Assembly (NCBI GenBank): GCA_001899765.1
Contig: MKWM01000007.1
Coordinates: forward strand, 31,486-95,485
Direction: 5' to 3'
DNA from: Thiobacillus sp. 63-78
Lineage (GTDB): Bacteria; Pseudomonadota; Gammaproteobacteria; Burkholderiales; Thiobacillaceae
Length of the DNA: 64,000 nucleotides
The stretch's first letter is position 1; each line of letters begins with the position of its first letter. The notes beneath the pieces were generated by a model. It was not told the DNA's origin. It saw only the letters and a program-made list of their open reading frames with translations, and made no database searches. Of this stretch, positions 34,463-43,279 are shown in pieces. A program made the position numbers and the translations under genes.

Positions 34463-35878
34463 GTGCGGCTTCGTCCGATCATCCTGTCCATCCCGCTGCT
34501 GTGGCTCAGTGCCTGCACGATCGGCCCCGAGTACAGCCGTCCGGACGTCGTGCTGCCGGATCGTTTCACTGAGGCCGGCGGTACATGGCAAACGGCACAG
34601 CCAGACGCCTACACGGTGCCCGAGCATTGGTGGCGCGTCTTCGACGACGCCGAACTGGACAGGCTGGAAGCACGCGTCGCAATCGACAATCAATCGCTCA
34701 GGGTGGCCGAAGCCCAGTATCGCGCGGCGCGCGCGGCGGTCGACAGCGCCCGTGCCGCGCGTCTGCCGGAGGTGACGGGCACGGCGAGCGCCAGCCGCGG
34801 GCGGGCACAGGGAGAGTCCGTCAACAATCATGGCAGCCTGTCCGCCAGCGCCGGCTGGGAAGTCGATTTATGGGGCCGGGTCCGCCGCACCATCGAGACG
34901 GCCCAGGCCCGCGCCGAGTCGAGTGCCGACGATCTGGCCTCGGCACGGCTGTCGATCCAGGCGCTGCTCGCCCAGACCTGGTTCCAGCTCCGTGCCACCG
35001 ACCTCCAGCACCAACTGCTGCAACGTACGCTGGACGCCGATACGCGTTTTCTCCAGCTGACCCGCGACCGCCACAGTGCCGGCGTGGCGTCGGGTCTCGA
35101 CATCGCCCAGGCGGACACCCAACTGGGCAATGTACGCGCCCAGCTCAGCGAGATCGAGTTGCAGCGTGCCCAGTTGTCGCACGCGTTGACCGTGCTGCTC
35201 GGCGGGAAAGAAACGCAGTTTGCGACCGCCACTGCTCTGCCACCCGTCCCGGCATTACCGGAACTGCTGCCCTCGACCGTCTTGCAGCGGCGGCCCGACA
35301 TTGCCTCGGCCGAACGTCTGGCCGCGGCCGCCAATGCGCAGATCGGTCTGGCCCGGACAGCCTATTTCCCCGTTCTGGATCTGGGCGCCAATGGCGGCTT
35401 TGGCGCCAGCGTGCTCAATCAGCTGTTCAGCGCATCGGGCCGGTTCTGGTCGCTGGGCCCCGGCCTGGCGATGGCGCTGTTCGATGGCGGCGCGCGGCAC
35501 GCCGCGGTCGAGCAGGCACGCGCCGGTTATGACCAGGCCGTGGCCACCTACCGGCAGACGGTGCTGACGGCGTTCCAGGAAATCGAGGACAACCTGGCGG
35601 CAGCGCGTCTGCTGCGACAGGAAGCCAGCGAACAGACGCTGACACTGGCTGCGGCGCGACGCGCCCGGGCATACGCCGAGGATCAGTATCGCGCCGGCAC
35701 GATCAGTTCGCTCAACGTGATCAGCACACAAACCGCCGAACTTGCTGCCGAGATCAATCTGACCAGCATCCAGATACGCCAGCTCACCGCCAGCGTGGTG
35801 CTGCTCAAGAACACCGGCGGCCTGCCCGCTACGCCCGACCCGGCACTGGTGAACGCTAGTCAACGGCAATCCGGTTGA
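34463..35878 (+). CDS. Outer-membrane efflux lipoprotein (OprM/NodT family)
   Basis: 471 residues. Lipobox LLWLSAC gives lipid attachment at Cys18. TolC-fold repeats: CTIGPEYSRPDVVLPDRF, VDSARAARLPEVTGTAS, LDIAQADTQLGNVRAQLSEIE in half one and TAYFPVLDLGANGGFGAS, QTVLTAFQEIEDNLAAARLL and IQIRQLTASVVLLKNTGGLP in half two. Forms the exit duct for the MdtABC-like pump. Start GTG 34463 follows AAGGAGACTCCG, a strong ribosome site. The end overlaps the opposite BON gene by 23 bp. Confidence 0.92.
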   Translation: MRLRPIILSIPLLWLSACTIGPEYSRPDVVLPDRFTEAGGTWQTAQPDAYTVPEHWWRVFDDAELDRLEARVAIDNQSLRVAEAQYRAARAAVDSARAARLPEVTGTASASRGRAQGESVNNHGSLSASAGWEVDLWGRVRRTIETAQARAESSADDLASARLSIQALLAQTWFQLRATDLQHQLLQRTLDADTRFLQLTRDRHSAGVASGLDIAQADTQLGNVRAQLSEIELQRAQLSHALTVLLGGKETQFATATALPPVPALPELLPSTVLQRRPDIASAERLAAAANAQIGLARTAYFPVLDLGANGGFGASVLNQLFSASGRFWSLGPGLAMALFDGGARHAAVEQARAGYDQAVATYRQTVLTAFQEIEDNLAAARLLRQEASEQTLTLAAARRARAYAEDQYRAGTISSLNVISTQTAELAAEINLTSIQIRQLTASVVLLKNTGGLPATPDPALVNASQRQSG

Positions 35879-36587
35879 TGACATTGTCCACCGCGAACAG
35901 GCACCACGCGTCCTGCTCCGCCCGCTCCTTTTCCGCCTGGGACCTGACCAGCCCTTGCAGCGTGACCACGCCATCCTGCGTCTGGATGCGGATCCGCCCG
36001 GAATGGAGAATCAGCGGATCCATTTCGAGCACCAACAACAGGGCATCGCTGATTTCATCGTCGCCATCCTGCTCCGGCGGCACCACCTCGAGTGCGTTCA
36101 CGACATCCCGACAGCCCGGTGTCCACCACGCCAGCACGCCCGCCAGGCGTTTGTGCGAAAGACTGATGACCCATCCATCGAGCGTCACGACGCCGGCCTC
36201 CACTGCAGCCAGGATGTCGCCGCTGGCGTCATCATCGATGATTTTCTGCAGCGCAAGGGGCTGCCCCTTCTTCATCACGCGCAATGTGCAGTTCTTCAAA
36301 TCGCGCGCATCGAGCAGCAAGGCTCCCAGCACGTCGAGAATCTCGCCGTCGCCCTTTGGATCCGCAGTGGCAATCTGCAGACGATCCACCACCCCGCGCA
36401 CCTCGGGCACCGCGCCCGCAATCCCACAGGCAATTTTCCTCGCGGAGAGGTTCTCGACATCGCCTTGCATGATCAGGACGCCGTCATCGCCCATCTCGAG
36501 GTGAATGGGCCAGCGATGCAGATTGATGCGCGGCTCGCGTTCCAGTCCCGCGCGTATGGCTTTGATGATGGAATGTCCGTTCTGCAT
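35856..36587 (-). CDS. Protein with three BON-type domains
   Basis: 243 residues from ATG 36587 (a TTG at 36611 would add eight). Three repeats of the BON kind are visible, each with the IxxxGxVxL..G-V pattern: GVLIMQGDVENLSARKIACG-VPEVRGVVDRLQI, GVVTLDGWVISLSHKRLAG-PGCRDVVNALEV and GVVTLQGLVRSQAEKERAE-FAVDNVINRIAV. BON domains bind membranes or phospholipids; there is no signal peptide here, so a cytoplasmic or inner-leaflet role is expected. It lies 110 bp downstream of the hydrogenase large subunit on the same strand and could be the last gene of that operon, though a separate promoter cannot be excluded. Confidence 0.75.
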   Translation of the reverse strand: MQNGHSIIKAIRAGLEREPRINLHRWPIHLEMGDDGVLIMQGDVENLSARKIACGIAGAVPEVRGVVDRLQIATADPKGDGEILDVLGALLLDARDLKNCTLRVMKKGQPLALQKIIDDDASGDILAAVEAGVVTLDGWVISLSHKRLAGVLAWWTPGCRDVVNALEVVPPEQDGDDEISDALLLVLEMDPLILHSGRIRIQTQDGVVTLQGLVRSQAEKERAEQDAWCLFAVDNVINRIAVD

Positions 36588-36697
36588 GGTAGTTACCCCC
36601 CCGTTCAACATAGCACACGGGGTTCATCCGGGTGACCGGCAAGATCACGATCATGGCTTTCGTTGCAGGCGCATCATGTTCAAAATCTCGCGGCGGG

Positions 36698-38491
36698 TCA
36701 CTTGATTTTCACCTGCACCAGTTCCTCGCCGTCCGGATCGGTCACATGGACGGCACAGGCGATGCAGGGGTCGAAGGAATGGATGGTGCGCAGGATCTCG
36801 ATCGGCTGCTTCGGATCGTGCATCACATGGTTGTCCTGCAGCGCCGCCTCGTAGGCGCCCGGCTGGCCTTGCGTGTCGCGCGGACCGGCATTCCAGGTGC
36901 TCGGCACCACCGCCTGGTAGTTGCTGATCCTGCCGTCGTCGATGACGATCCAGTGCGAAAGGCCGCCGCGCGGCGCTTCCATCAGGCCGACGCCCTGCAT
37001 GTGCCCGGGCCAGGTCGACGGCTCCCAGTACTGCTCGTTGAAGGTCCGGATGTCGCCGGCCTTGATGTTGGCGATCAACTGGTCGTACCAGCCCTGCATG
37101 GCGTCGGCAAGAATCTTCGATTCCAGCGTGCGCGCGGCGGTGCGGCCCAGCGTGGAGAACAGCGCATCGACCGGCACATCGAGCGTCTTCAGCGTGATGC
37201 CAACCAGTTCCTTCGCCTGGGCGTTGCCGCTGGCGTACAGCATCAGCACGCGGGCAAGCGGACCGACTTCCATCGATTTTCCCTGCCAGCGCGGCGATTT
37301 CATCCAGGAATACTTCCTGTCGACATCGAGATGCTGGTACGGCGGCTTCGGCCCGGTGTAGTTGAGTTCCGTTTCGCCCTTGAACGGATGCAGCCCCTGC
37401 CCGTCGCCCTGGCTGTATTGGTACCAGGAATGGCTGACGAACTCCTGGATTTCGTTGTCCGCATCGAGGTCGATGGGATGGATCCTGGTGAGGTCGCGGT
37501 CGAGGATGACGCCGCGCGGAATGAGACAGGAATCGGTATCCCAGAAGCTTTTCGACGGCAGGTCGCCGAACGACAGGAAGTTGCCGAGGCCCTCGCCCCG
37601 TCCGGCCCAGTCCTTGTAGAACCCGGCAATCGCGAGGGTGTCAGGCACGTAGACCTGATCGACGAATTCGCGCATCTGCCGGATGACGTTCTGGATCGTC
37701 TCCAGGCCCACCATATTGAGCGCGGTCGCATCCTGGCCGCCGCGGTAATGCGGCCCGCCCCTGCCATGGCCCGCACCGGGCTGGATGGAAATGGCCGAGG
37801 GCACGCCACCCACCACGAAATTGGGGTGCGGATTCTTGCCGCCGAAGATGGCGTGCAGCTTGACCACGTCGCGCTGCCAGGCGAGCGCGTCGAGGTAGTG
37901 CGCCAGCGCCATCAGGTTGGCTTCCGGCGGCAGCTTGTAGGCGGGATGGCCCCAATAGGCGTTGGCGAAGATGCCGAGCTGGCCCTGCTCGACGAAGGTC
38001 TTCACCTTTTTCTGCACGTCGGCGAAATAGCCCGGCGACGATTTCGGATAGCCGGACAGACTCTGCGCGAGCGCCGAGGTGGCCTTGGGATCGGCCTTGA
38101 GCGCCGACACGACATCCACCCAGTCGAGCGCGTGCAGATGGTAGAAGTGCATCACGTGGTCGTGCACGAACTGCGCCGCGATCATCAGGTTGCGGATCAG
38201 TTCGGCATTCTGCGGAATGCCATAGCCGGGAAGGGCGCGATGCAGCGCGTCCTCGACCGCGCGCACCGAGGCGATGCCGTGCACCAGCGTGCAGACGCCG
38301 CAGATCCTTTGCGCAAACGCCCAGGCGTCGCGCGGATCACGCCCGCGCAGGATGATCTCGATGCCGCGCACCATGGTGCCGGCAGAATAGGCGCGAGTGA
38401 TCTTGCCGCTGGCGTCGGTTTCGGCCTCGATGCGCAGGTGGCCCTCGATGCGGGTGATGGGATCGACGACGATGCGCTGTGCGGTGGTCAT
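36698..38491 (-). CDS. hynL: [NiFe]-hydrogenase large subunit (Isp-type, HynL-like)
   Basis: 597 residues. The two Ni-binding motifs are complete: RICGVCTLVH (Cys64, Cys67) and DPCIACAVH (Cys576, Cys579); 15 residues after the final histidine are the tail removed by a maturation protease after metal insertion. VDPITRIEGHLRIE opens the protein. Oxidises H2 (or evolves it). It is separated from the small subunit gene by isp1 and isp2, the layout of Isp-type (group 1e) enzymes in Thiocapsa and Thiobacillus relatives. The ATG at 38491 lies 4 bp after the isp2 stop; the frame extends to 38551 inside isp2. The maturation protease is at 42001-42474. Confidence 0.95.
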   Translation of the reverse strand: MTTAQRIVVDPITRIEGHLRIEAETDASGKITRAYSAGTMVRGIEIILRGRDPRDAWAFAQRICGVCTLVHGIASVRAVEDALHRALPGYGIPQNAELIRNLMIAAQFVHDHVMHFYHLHALDWVDVVSALKADPKATSALAQSLSGYPKSSPGYFADVQKKVKTFVEQGQLGIFANAYWGHPAYKLPPEANLMALAHYLDALAWQRDVVKLHAIFGGKNPHPNFVVGGVPSAISIQPGAGHGRGGPHYRGGQDATALNMVGLETIQNVIRQMREFVDQVYVPDTLAIAGFYKDWAGRGEGLGNFLSFGDLPSKSFWDTDSCLIPRGVILDRDLTRIHPIDLDADNEIQEFVSHSWYQYSQGDGQGLHPFKGETELNYTGPKPPYQHLDVDRKYSWMKSPRWQGKSMEVGPLARVLMLYASGNAQAKELVGITLKTLDVPVDALFSTLGRTAARTLESKILADAMQGWYDQLIANIKAGDIRTFNEQYWEPSTWPGHMQGVGLMEAPRGGLSHWIVIDDGRISNYQAVVPSTWNAGPRDTQGQPGAYEAALQDNHVMHDPKQPIEILRTIHSFDPCIACAVHVTDPDGEELVQVKIK

Positions 38492-38495
38492 GGCG

Positions 38496-39785
38496 TCAGG
38501 CTCCTTCTGCCCTGGCTGCGGCTTGCGGCTTGTTCGGGATATGTTCGGCAATCATTTCGGTCAGGCCGACGACCGGGATGTCCATGTTGTAATGCTCCAG
38601 GCTTTCTTCCAGCACGATGCGGCAGTTGGCGCAGGCGGTGACCACCCGATCCGGGCTGACGGCATCGAACTGGGATTTCTTTTTCCGGAATGCCTGTAGC
38701 CGCAGCGCTTCGCCTTCCTCGATGGCGGAGGCGCCGCCGCCGCCGCTGCAGCACCAGTTCATGTAGCCGGCGTCGGGCATCTCGACAAAGTTCTTCGCCA
38801 CCATGTTCATCAGCGTGCGCGGCTGCCCGATCACACCGCCGCGCCGCACCAGTTGGCAGGGGTCGTGGAAGGTCAGCCGGTCGCTCTCGAAGCCTTCGGT
38901 CTTCAGCAGGCCCTGCGCCTGGAATTCCCCCAGCACCTCGATAATGTGCTTCACCTCGAAAGTGAATGGCCGCCCGATCAGGTTGGCGCCTTCCCAGCGC
39001 AGCGCGGTATAGGCGTGGCCGCACTCGGGGCTGATGACGGTCCTGACCCTGAGCTTTTCCGCGCCCTCGACGATACGCGAGACGATCACCTTCGCGAGGT
39101 CGGAGTTGCCGATCTGGATGCCGGCGTTGGTCGCCTCGAACGCGGTCGAACACAGCGTCCAGGTCTTGCCGGCCTGCTGCATGATCCGGGCGATGGCGCC
39201 CAGATATTCCGGGAAATTGATGATTTCCATCGAGGACAGCACGACCAGGTACTCGGCGCCTTCCGCGTCGAGCGGGATGGGCAGGCCGACGTCTTTTTCC
39301 ACGTGCTTCATCTGCGCCTGCACCGCGGGCAGCTTCACCCCCATCGGGCTGCCGAGGGTCACGGTGCGATTGACGGCGCTCCTGATCCCCTCGGGCGCAT
39401 GGCCGGATGCCGACATGCCTTCGCGGAACTTGCGCACCATGTAGACGATGTCGTTGCCGACCGGGCACACCGCGGAACAGCGGCCGCACAATGTGCAACT
39501 GTTGTAGACCAGCTCCTGCCATTGATCGAGCTCGCCGTCGGTCACGGGCTTCGACAGGCCGAGCATTTTCTTCAGTCGCCCGAGCAGGGTGTATTCCTGC
39601 TCGTAGACGCGGCGCAGCGGTTCCAGCTTGTGGATCGGCGTGTATCTGGGATCGCCGGTCTCGGTGTAGAACAGGCAGGCCTCGGCGCACAGGCCGCAGT
39701 GCACGCAGCTGTTGAAGTAGCTGGCGATGGGCGCGTCGATGACTTCCTTGAGGACGCGGAGGCCTTTTTCGAGTGTCGCGCTCAT
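38496..39785 (-). CDS. isp2: Hdr-like iron-sulfur protein Isp2
   Basis: 429 residues. Two ferredoxin-type [4Fe-4S] motifs near the N-terminus (CVHCGLCAEAC and CTLCGRCSAVC), then two CCG domains as in heterodisulfide reductase HdrD/HdrB: SPECGHAYTALR with HDPCQLVRRGG, and WCCSGGGGA with ACANCRIVL. The CCG cysteines normally bind a noncubane [4Fe-4S] cluster that handles disulfides or passes electrons. Expected to sit on the cytoplasmic face and take electrons from Isp1. Good ribosome site (AGAGGAGG) before ATG 39785, which lies 25 bp after isp1. Confidence 0.92.
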   Translation of the reverse strand: MSATLEKGLRVLKEVIDAPIASYFNSCVHCGLCAEACLFYTETGDPRYTPIHKLEPLRRVYEQEYTLLGRLKKMLGLSKPVTDGELDQWQELVYNSCTLCGRCSAVCPVGNDIVYMVRKFREGMSASGHAPEGIRSAVNRTVTLGSPMGVKLPAVQAQMKHVEKDVGLPIPLDAEGAEYLVVLSSMEIINFPEYLGAIARIMQQAGKTWTLCSTAFEATNAGIQIGNSDLAKVIVSRIVEGAEKLRVRTVISPECGHAYTALRWEGANLIGRPFTFEVKHIIEVLGEFQAQGLLKTEGFESDRLTFHDPCQLVRRGGVIGQPRTLMNMVAKNFVEMPDAGYMNWCCSGGGGASAIEEGEALRLQAFRKKKSQFDAVSPDRVVTACANCRIVLEESLEHYNMDIPVVGLTEMIAEHIPNKPQAAARAEGA

Positions 39786-39810
39786 GCAGCCTCCTCTTTG
39801 ACAATGAAGC

Positions 39811-40470
39811 TCATACCGGCACGCCCTTATGGCCGTTGACCTGGCCGTTGTACCAGCGCGAACCGAACAGCGTGAAGGCGTGAAACAGCTTGGTGAAGGG
39901 AAGCACGATGAGCAGAATTTCCACGGAGAGGATATGCAGCGCCAGCATCGTGGGATAAGGCAGCAGCAGGTGCTGCACCGCCAGCCAGCCGGTCAGCACC
40001 GGCAGAAAAGTCACCGTCCAGGCGAACCAGTCCTCGAAGGTGCTGAGAAAACGTTTGGGCGCCTTGTTGATACGGTCGACCAGCACCGCCACCATCGCCG
40101 CCATCGTCACCACCGTGATCATGTCCACGAACCGGGAAGGCAGACCCGGCCACGACAGGCCAATGGCATTCTGGATCAGCAGGATGTGGGGCGCAAACAG
40201 GAACACAATCAGGACCAGGCCGATATGGAACAGGTAGCCGGCGGTATAACTCACTGGCGAATATTTCAGCATTCCGGGCGCCGGCAGCGAGCGCCGGAAC
40301 ACCGTGTGCAGACCGGACGCGCCGGCCGTGCGGCGCGGCGCGGAGAGATCCTTTCTGCGGCCCAGCGAGTAGATCTCAAGCAGACGCCAGAGGACCCCCA
40401 GCATGAAAATACCGATGGCGATGTTCAGGCCCGGCCCACGGACCCAGGTGAGAAACTGCAGTGCGTTCAT
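39811..40470 (-). CDS. isp1: Membrane cytochrome b subunit Isp1 (NarI-like)
   Basis: 219 residues with about five transmembrane helices: LNIAIGIFMLGVLWRLLEI, YLFHIGLVLIVFLFAPHI, MITVVTMAAMVAVLVDR, AWTVTFLPVLTGWLAVQH and LALHILSVEILLIVLPFTKL. Histidines suited to two b hemes are in the second and last helices (FHIGL..APHI and LALHILS..LFHAF). It takes electrons from the periplasmic hydrogenase and passes them to the Hdr-like Isp2 or quinone. ATG 40470 lies 1 bp after the small subunit stop; upstream frame to 40716 reads inside that gene. Confidence 0.9.
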   Translation of the reverse strand: MNALQFLTWVRGPGLNIAIGIFMLGVLWRLLEIYSLGRRKDLSAPRRTAGASGLHTVFRRSLPAPGMLKYSPVSYTAGYLFHIGLVLIVFLFAPHILLIQNAIGLSWPGLPSRFVDMITVVTMAAMVAVLVDRINKAPKRFLSTFEDWFAWTVTFLPVLTGWLAVQHLLLPYPTMLALHILSVEILLIVLPFTKLFHAFTLFGSRWYNGQVNGHKGVPV

Positions 40471-40471
40471 G

Positions 40472-41551
40472 TCATTTCTCCAGATCGGCCAGTGTGGTCG
40501 TCTCATGCGCCGACCTGGCGGCATTCTTGCTGGCCCGGTTGGCGAAGCCGACCGCCGCGCCCACCCCCGCGCCCACAACCGAAGAGGCGGCGACGAACTT
40601 GAGTGGATCGGCCGGCACCGAGAGCGCCTTGTAGAAGCCGCCGCCGTCCCAGAAGTCAGGTTCGGAACAGCCGAGACAGCCGTGCCCCGATTCCACCGGC
40701 CACGAGGTGCCGCCATTCCATTTCACCGTGGCGCAGGCGTTGTGCGTCACCGGCCCCTTGCAGCCGAGTTCAAACAGGCACCAGCCCTGGCGCGCGCCTT
40801 CGTCGTCGAAGGTTCTGGCGAACTTGCCCTGGTCGTAGAAGGGGCGGCGGTAGCAGCGGTCGTGGATGGTTTCGCCGAAGAAGGATTTGGGCCGCTTCTT
40901 GTCATCGAGTTCGGGCAGGCTGCCGAAGGTGAGGTAATGCGCCAGCACGCCGGTCATCACCACCGGAATGGGTGGGCAGCCGGGAATGTTGACGACGGGC
41001 TTGTCCTGGACGAGGTCGGATACCGATACCGCGCCGGTCGGATTCGGATTGGCTTTCGGGATGCCGCCAAAGGAGGCACAGGTGCCCACGGCAATGACCG
41101 CGGCGGCTCCCTGTGCCGCTTCCTTCAACAGATCCACATTGGAACGTCCGCCGATGCAGGAGTAGGCGCCATCCTGACCCAGCGGGATCGAACCGTCGAC
41201 GATCAGCAGGTACTTGCCCGCGTTCTCCTTCATCGCATGGCGCAGGGCTTCCTCGGCCTGGTGGCCGGCGGCGGCCATCAGCGTCTCCTGATAGTCCAGC
41301 GAGATCATGTCGAAGATCATGCCTTCGAGGGTCGGGGAGTGCGAACGCGTGATCGATTCGGTGCAGCCGGTGCATTCCTGGAACGGCAGCCAGATCACCG
41401 ACGGCCGCTTCGCCGCTGCCATCGCCTCGGCCATGGCGCGTCCCGCGGCAGGCGGCAGCGCCATCATCGAGGCCAGCGTCGCGCAGTACTTGAGAAAAGC
41501 GCGGCGGGTGACGCCCTGCCGTGCGAGCGTGTCGATCAACGAACCCTGCAT
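40472..41551 (-). CDS. hynS: [NiFe]-hydrogenase small subunit with Tat signal (HynS-like)
   Basis: 359 residues. Twin-arginine signal TRRAFLK at 15-21 sends the heterodimer to the periplasm. Proximal cluster cysteines in FQECTGCTES (Cys60, Cys63) and VGTCASFGG; then NIPGCPP, medial and distal cluster ligands in IHDRCYRRPFYDQG, GWCLFELGCKGPVTHNAC and HGCLGCSEPDFWD. Glycine stands where oxygen-tolerant enzymes have extra cysteines (CTGC, not CTCC; SFGG, not SWGC), so a standard, oxygen-sensitive proximal cluster is expected. A C-terminal helix (FVAASSVVGAGVGAAVGFA) anchors it in the membrane. Confidence 0.95.
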   Translation of the reverse strand: MQGSLIDTLARQGVTRRAFLKYCATLASMMALPPAAGRAMAEAMAAAKRPSVIWLPFQECTGCTESITRSHSPTLEGMIFDMISLDYQETLMAAAGHQAEEALRHAMKENAGKYLLIVDGSIPLGQDGAYSCIGGRSNVDLLKEAAQGAAAVIAVGTCASFGGIPKANPNPTGAVSVSDLVQDKPVVNIPGCPPIPVVMTGVLAHYLTFGSLPELDDKKRPKSFFGETIHDRCYRRPFYDQGKFARTFDDEGARQGWCLFELGCKGPVTHNACATVKWNGGTSWPVESGHGCLGCSEPDFWDGGGFYKALSVPADPLKFVAASSVVGAGVGAAVGFANRASKNAARSAHETTTLADLEK

Positions 41552-41600
41552 GATGCGTGTCTCCTGACGTAAACACCGGGTGAACGGTGCCTGATTCAGT

Positions 41601-42011
41601 CTAGCAACCGGAAATCATTGATTCAAGATATTCTTGTCCTGTTAAAACATCCCGTGGATGCGCCTTGACCAGTTCGGGCACGAACGCCGCTTCGATGAAT
41701 TGCGACATGACCGCGCCCTGTTCGTTGCGATGCGTCACCCACCATATGCCTGGACACCCTGTCTCGTTCAGCGTGGATTCACCGTGGGCGTGCAGGGTGA
41801 CAGCAATTTCTCCGGTGCCCAGCTTGTCGCGCAGCCAGGCCAGGTCGGCCGGCGTCAGCGGCAACGCCGACAGGTCGATGGCGGAGGACTCGCCGTCATC
41901 GAGCAGGCGTCGCACCCTCTCGAGCAGTTCGCGCAGCAGCGGCGGCGCGTTGCCGCTCAGGCCGGGTTCGCCCGGCGGGACAACGTGCAGGGGGATGGAA
42001 TCACGCGCCAT
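41601..42011 (-). CDS. HupH/HyaF-like hydrogenase maturation protein
   Basis: 136 residues matching the HupH C-terminal domain: ELLERVRRLLDDGESSAIDLSAL in parts, DKLGTGEIAVTL, ETGCPGIWWVTH and the end VPELVKAHPRDVLTGQEYL. HupH and HyaF assist maturation of the small or large subunit in other uptake hydrogenases; a shorter form with only this domain is seen here. It overlaps the protease gene by 11 bp and precedes the small subunit gene by 49 bp. Confidence 0.82.
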   Translation of the reverse strand: MARDSIPLHVVPPGEPGLSGNAPPLLRELLERVRRLLDDGESSAIDLSALPLTPADLAWLRDKLGTGEIAVTLHAHGESTLNETGCPGIWWVTHRNEQGAVMSQFIEAAFVPELVKAHPRDVLTGQEYLESMISGC

Positions 42012-42474
42012 GACGCCATGCCTGAATCAGGCCGCGGATCGCCGCACAGGCCGGCGCAATGGCCGCGGCGACGGCAGGCGTGGGATATTCTCCCCAATCG
42101 ATGGTTTGCGGCTGGATGGCCAGCATGGCGCGCTTTTCCGGCCAGTGGCCGGTCAGGATCGCGATGGTGCGCAGATCGGTCAGCCCCACCTCGTGCACCG
42201 AGGCCTTGCGATTGCCCATCAGGAATGCGTCCATCTCCTCTCCCTCCAGCAATCTCCAGTCGCCTGGTTTCGATTTGACCTGGGCGGCATCGACGACGAT
42301 CAGCGCATCGGCGTCCCCGATCGGTCCCGCCAGGGTGAAGGACAGCGTGCCGCCGTCGAGCAGGGTCACATCGGGCCGATCCGCCAACTCGGGTTCGAGT
42401 GCCCGCAACACATGAATGCCGATGCCTTCGTCGGTGAGCAGGGTGTTGCCGATACCGAGCACGAGCGTTTTCAT
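42001..42474 (-). CDS. Hydrogenase maturation endopeptidase (HyaD/HupD family)
   Basis: 157 residues. Cuts the C-terminal tail of the large subunit after nickel insertion. Family marks: VLGIGNTLLTDEGIGIHV (Glu16 of the metal site), LLDGGTLSF, VVDAAQ with the Asp, and SVHEVGLTDL with the His. First gene of the minus-strand hydrogenase operon, divergent from hypC with 150 bp between. The order protease-HupH-small-isp1-isp2-large is compact, which suggests one transcript. Confidence 0.9.
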   Translation of the reverse strand: MKTLVLGIGNTLLTDEGIGIHVLRALEPELADRPDVTLLDGGTLSFTLAGPIGDADALIVVDAAQVKSKPGDWRLLEGEEMDAFLMGNRKASVHEVGLTDLRTIAILTGHWPEKRAMLAIQPQTIDWGEYPTPAVAAAIAPACAAIRGLIQAWRHGA

Positions 42475-42589
42475 CGATTCAATCTACCAGCCCGCCACGC
42501 GAATAACAACCGAGTAATTCACTCAAGCTTATGATTGGAAATCATTATTTTGTGACACACCCGGCCCGGCAAAGCGCCGGTAAATCACA

Positions 42590-42595
42590 TATACT
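42590..42595 (+). promoter_or_regulatory. Possible -10 element of the hypC promoter
   Basis: TATACT lies 30 bp before hypC in an AT-richer part of the 150-bp divergent spacer. No good -35 hexamer stands 16-18 bp upstream, so an activated promoter or another sigma factor is possible. The sigma-54 spacing seen elsewhere in the window is not found here. Confidence 0.25.
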
Positions 42596-42624
42596 GATCC
42601 GGATATGGATTCTGATTGCCACGC

Positions 42625-42870
42625 ATGTGCCTCGCCATTCCGATGCAGATTGAATCAATCGACGGTTTTATCGCGCGCTGTCAGGCCAAGGGGGTATGGC
42701 GGGATGTCAGTCTGTTCATGATGCAGGACGAACCGCCCGCAATCGGCGACTTCGTCATGGTGCACGTCGGCTACGCCATCCAGACTATTACCGAAGCCGA
42801 TGCCCGCAGCACCTGGGAACTGCTCGACCAGATCCTGGAAGGCCAAGCCCAGGAGGTGGGGGGTGCATGA
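42625..42870 (+). CDS. hypC: Hydrogenase chaperone HypC
   Basis: 81 residues. Begins MCLAIPMQIESIDG; Cys2 is the essential residue that carries the Fe(CN)2CO group with HypD and binds the large-subunit precursor. I use ATG 42625 because the cysteine must be residue 2; an upstream in-frame TTG at 42616 would hide it. VGDFVMVHVGYAIQTI-like sequence completes the match (GDFVMVHVGYAIQ). First of the plus-strand hyp genes, overlapping hypA by 8 bp. Confidence 0.95.
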   Translation: MCLAIPMQIESIDGFIARCQAKGVWRDVSLFMMQDEPPAIGDFVMVHVGYAIQTITEADARSTWELLDQILEGQAQEVGGA

Positions 42871-43216
42871 ACTGGCTGTCGCACAGGCGCTGGTCGAACA
42901 GGTGGAAGCCGTGATTGTTCAGCATGCTGCGATGCAGGCCAGCCTGATCCGCGTGCACATCGGCCCGCTGGCCGGCGTGGTGCCGGAACTGCTGGCCACC
43001 GCATTTCCGCTGGCCGCCGCCGGCAGCCGCGCAGAACACGCCGAACTCGAATTCAGCCACGCGCCGATCACCGTGCGCTGCCAGACCTGCGGCGCCGAAA
43101 CCGAAGCCGCGATGAACCGCCTGCTCTGCGGCGCCTGCGGCGACTGGCATACTCAAATCGTCAGCGGCGACGAGCTCCTGCTCGAAAGCGTCGAACTCGA
43201 AACCGTCCCCACCTGA
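42863..43216 (+). CDS. hypA: Nickel insertion protein HypA
   Basis: 117 residues from GTG 42863. His2 (HELAVAQALVEQV) is the nickel ligand; the zinc site is CQTCG plus CGACG. Delivers nickel to the large subunit with HypB. The GTG start follows AGGAGGTGGG and overlaps hypC; a nearby ATG at 42866 is out of frame. Confidence 0.94.
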   Translation: MHELAVAQALVEQVEAVIVQHAAMQASLIRVHIGPLAGVVPELLATAFPLAAAGSRAEHAELEFSHAPITVRCQTCGAETEAAMNRLLCGACGDWHTQIVSGDELLLESVELETVPT

Positions 43217-43275
43217 CCACTCACCACTCACCACTCACCACTCACCACTCACTACTCACTACATCACTACTCACC
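43217..43275. repeat. Heptanucleotide tandem repeat (CCACTCA)n between hypA and hypB
   Basis: Starting right after the hypA stop are five perfect CCACTCA units (43217-43251), then CTACTCA, CTACATCA and CTACTCA variants. The array fills nearly the whole spacer and leaves hypB without a Shine-Dalgarno sequence. Confidence 0.9.
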
Positions 43276-43279
43276 CAAA

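Noticed and set aside
36632..38641. A long plus-strand frame across the hydrogenase large subunit
   Set aside because: The minus strand encodes a complete hydrogenase with all metal motifs; the plus frame has none.
42475..42624. Sigma-54 promoters for the hydrogenase or hyp genes
   Set aside because: The nearest match before hypC has 9 rather than 10 nt between GG and GC, and no ACA-N3-TGT palindrome is present.
43217..43275. Heptamer array as a CRISPR
   Set aside because: Units are 7 bp and directly adjacent, with no spacers and no cas genes.
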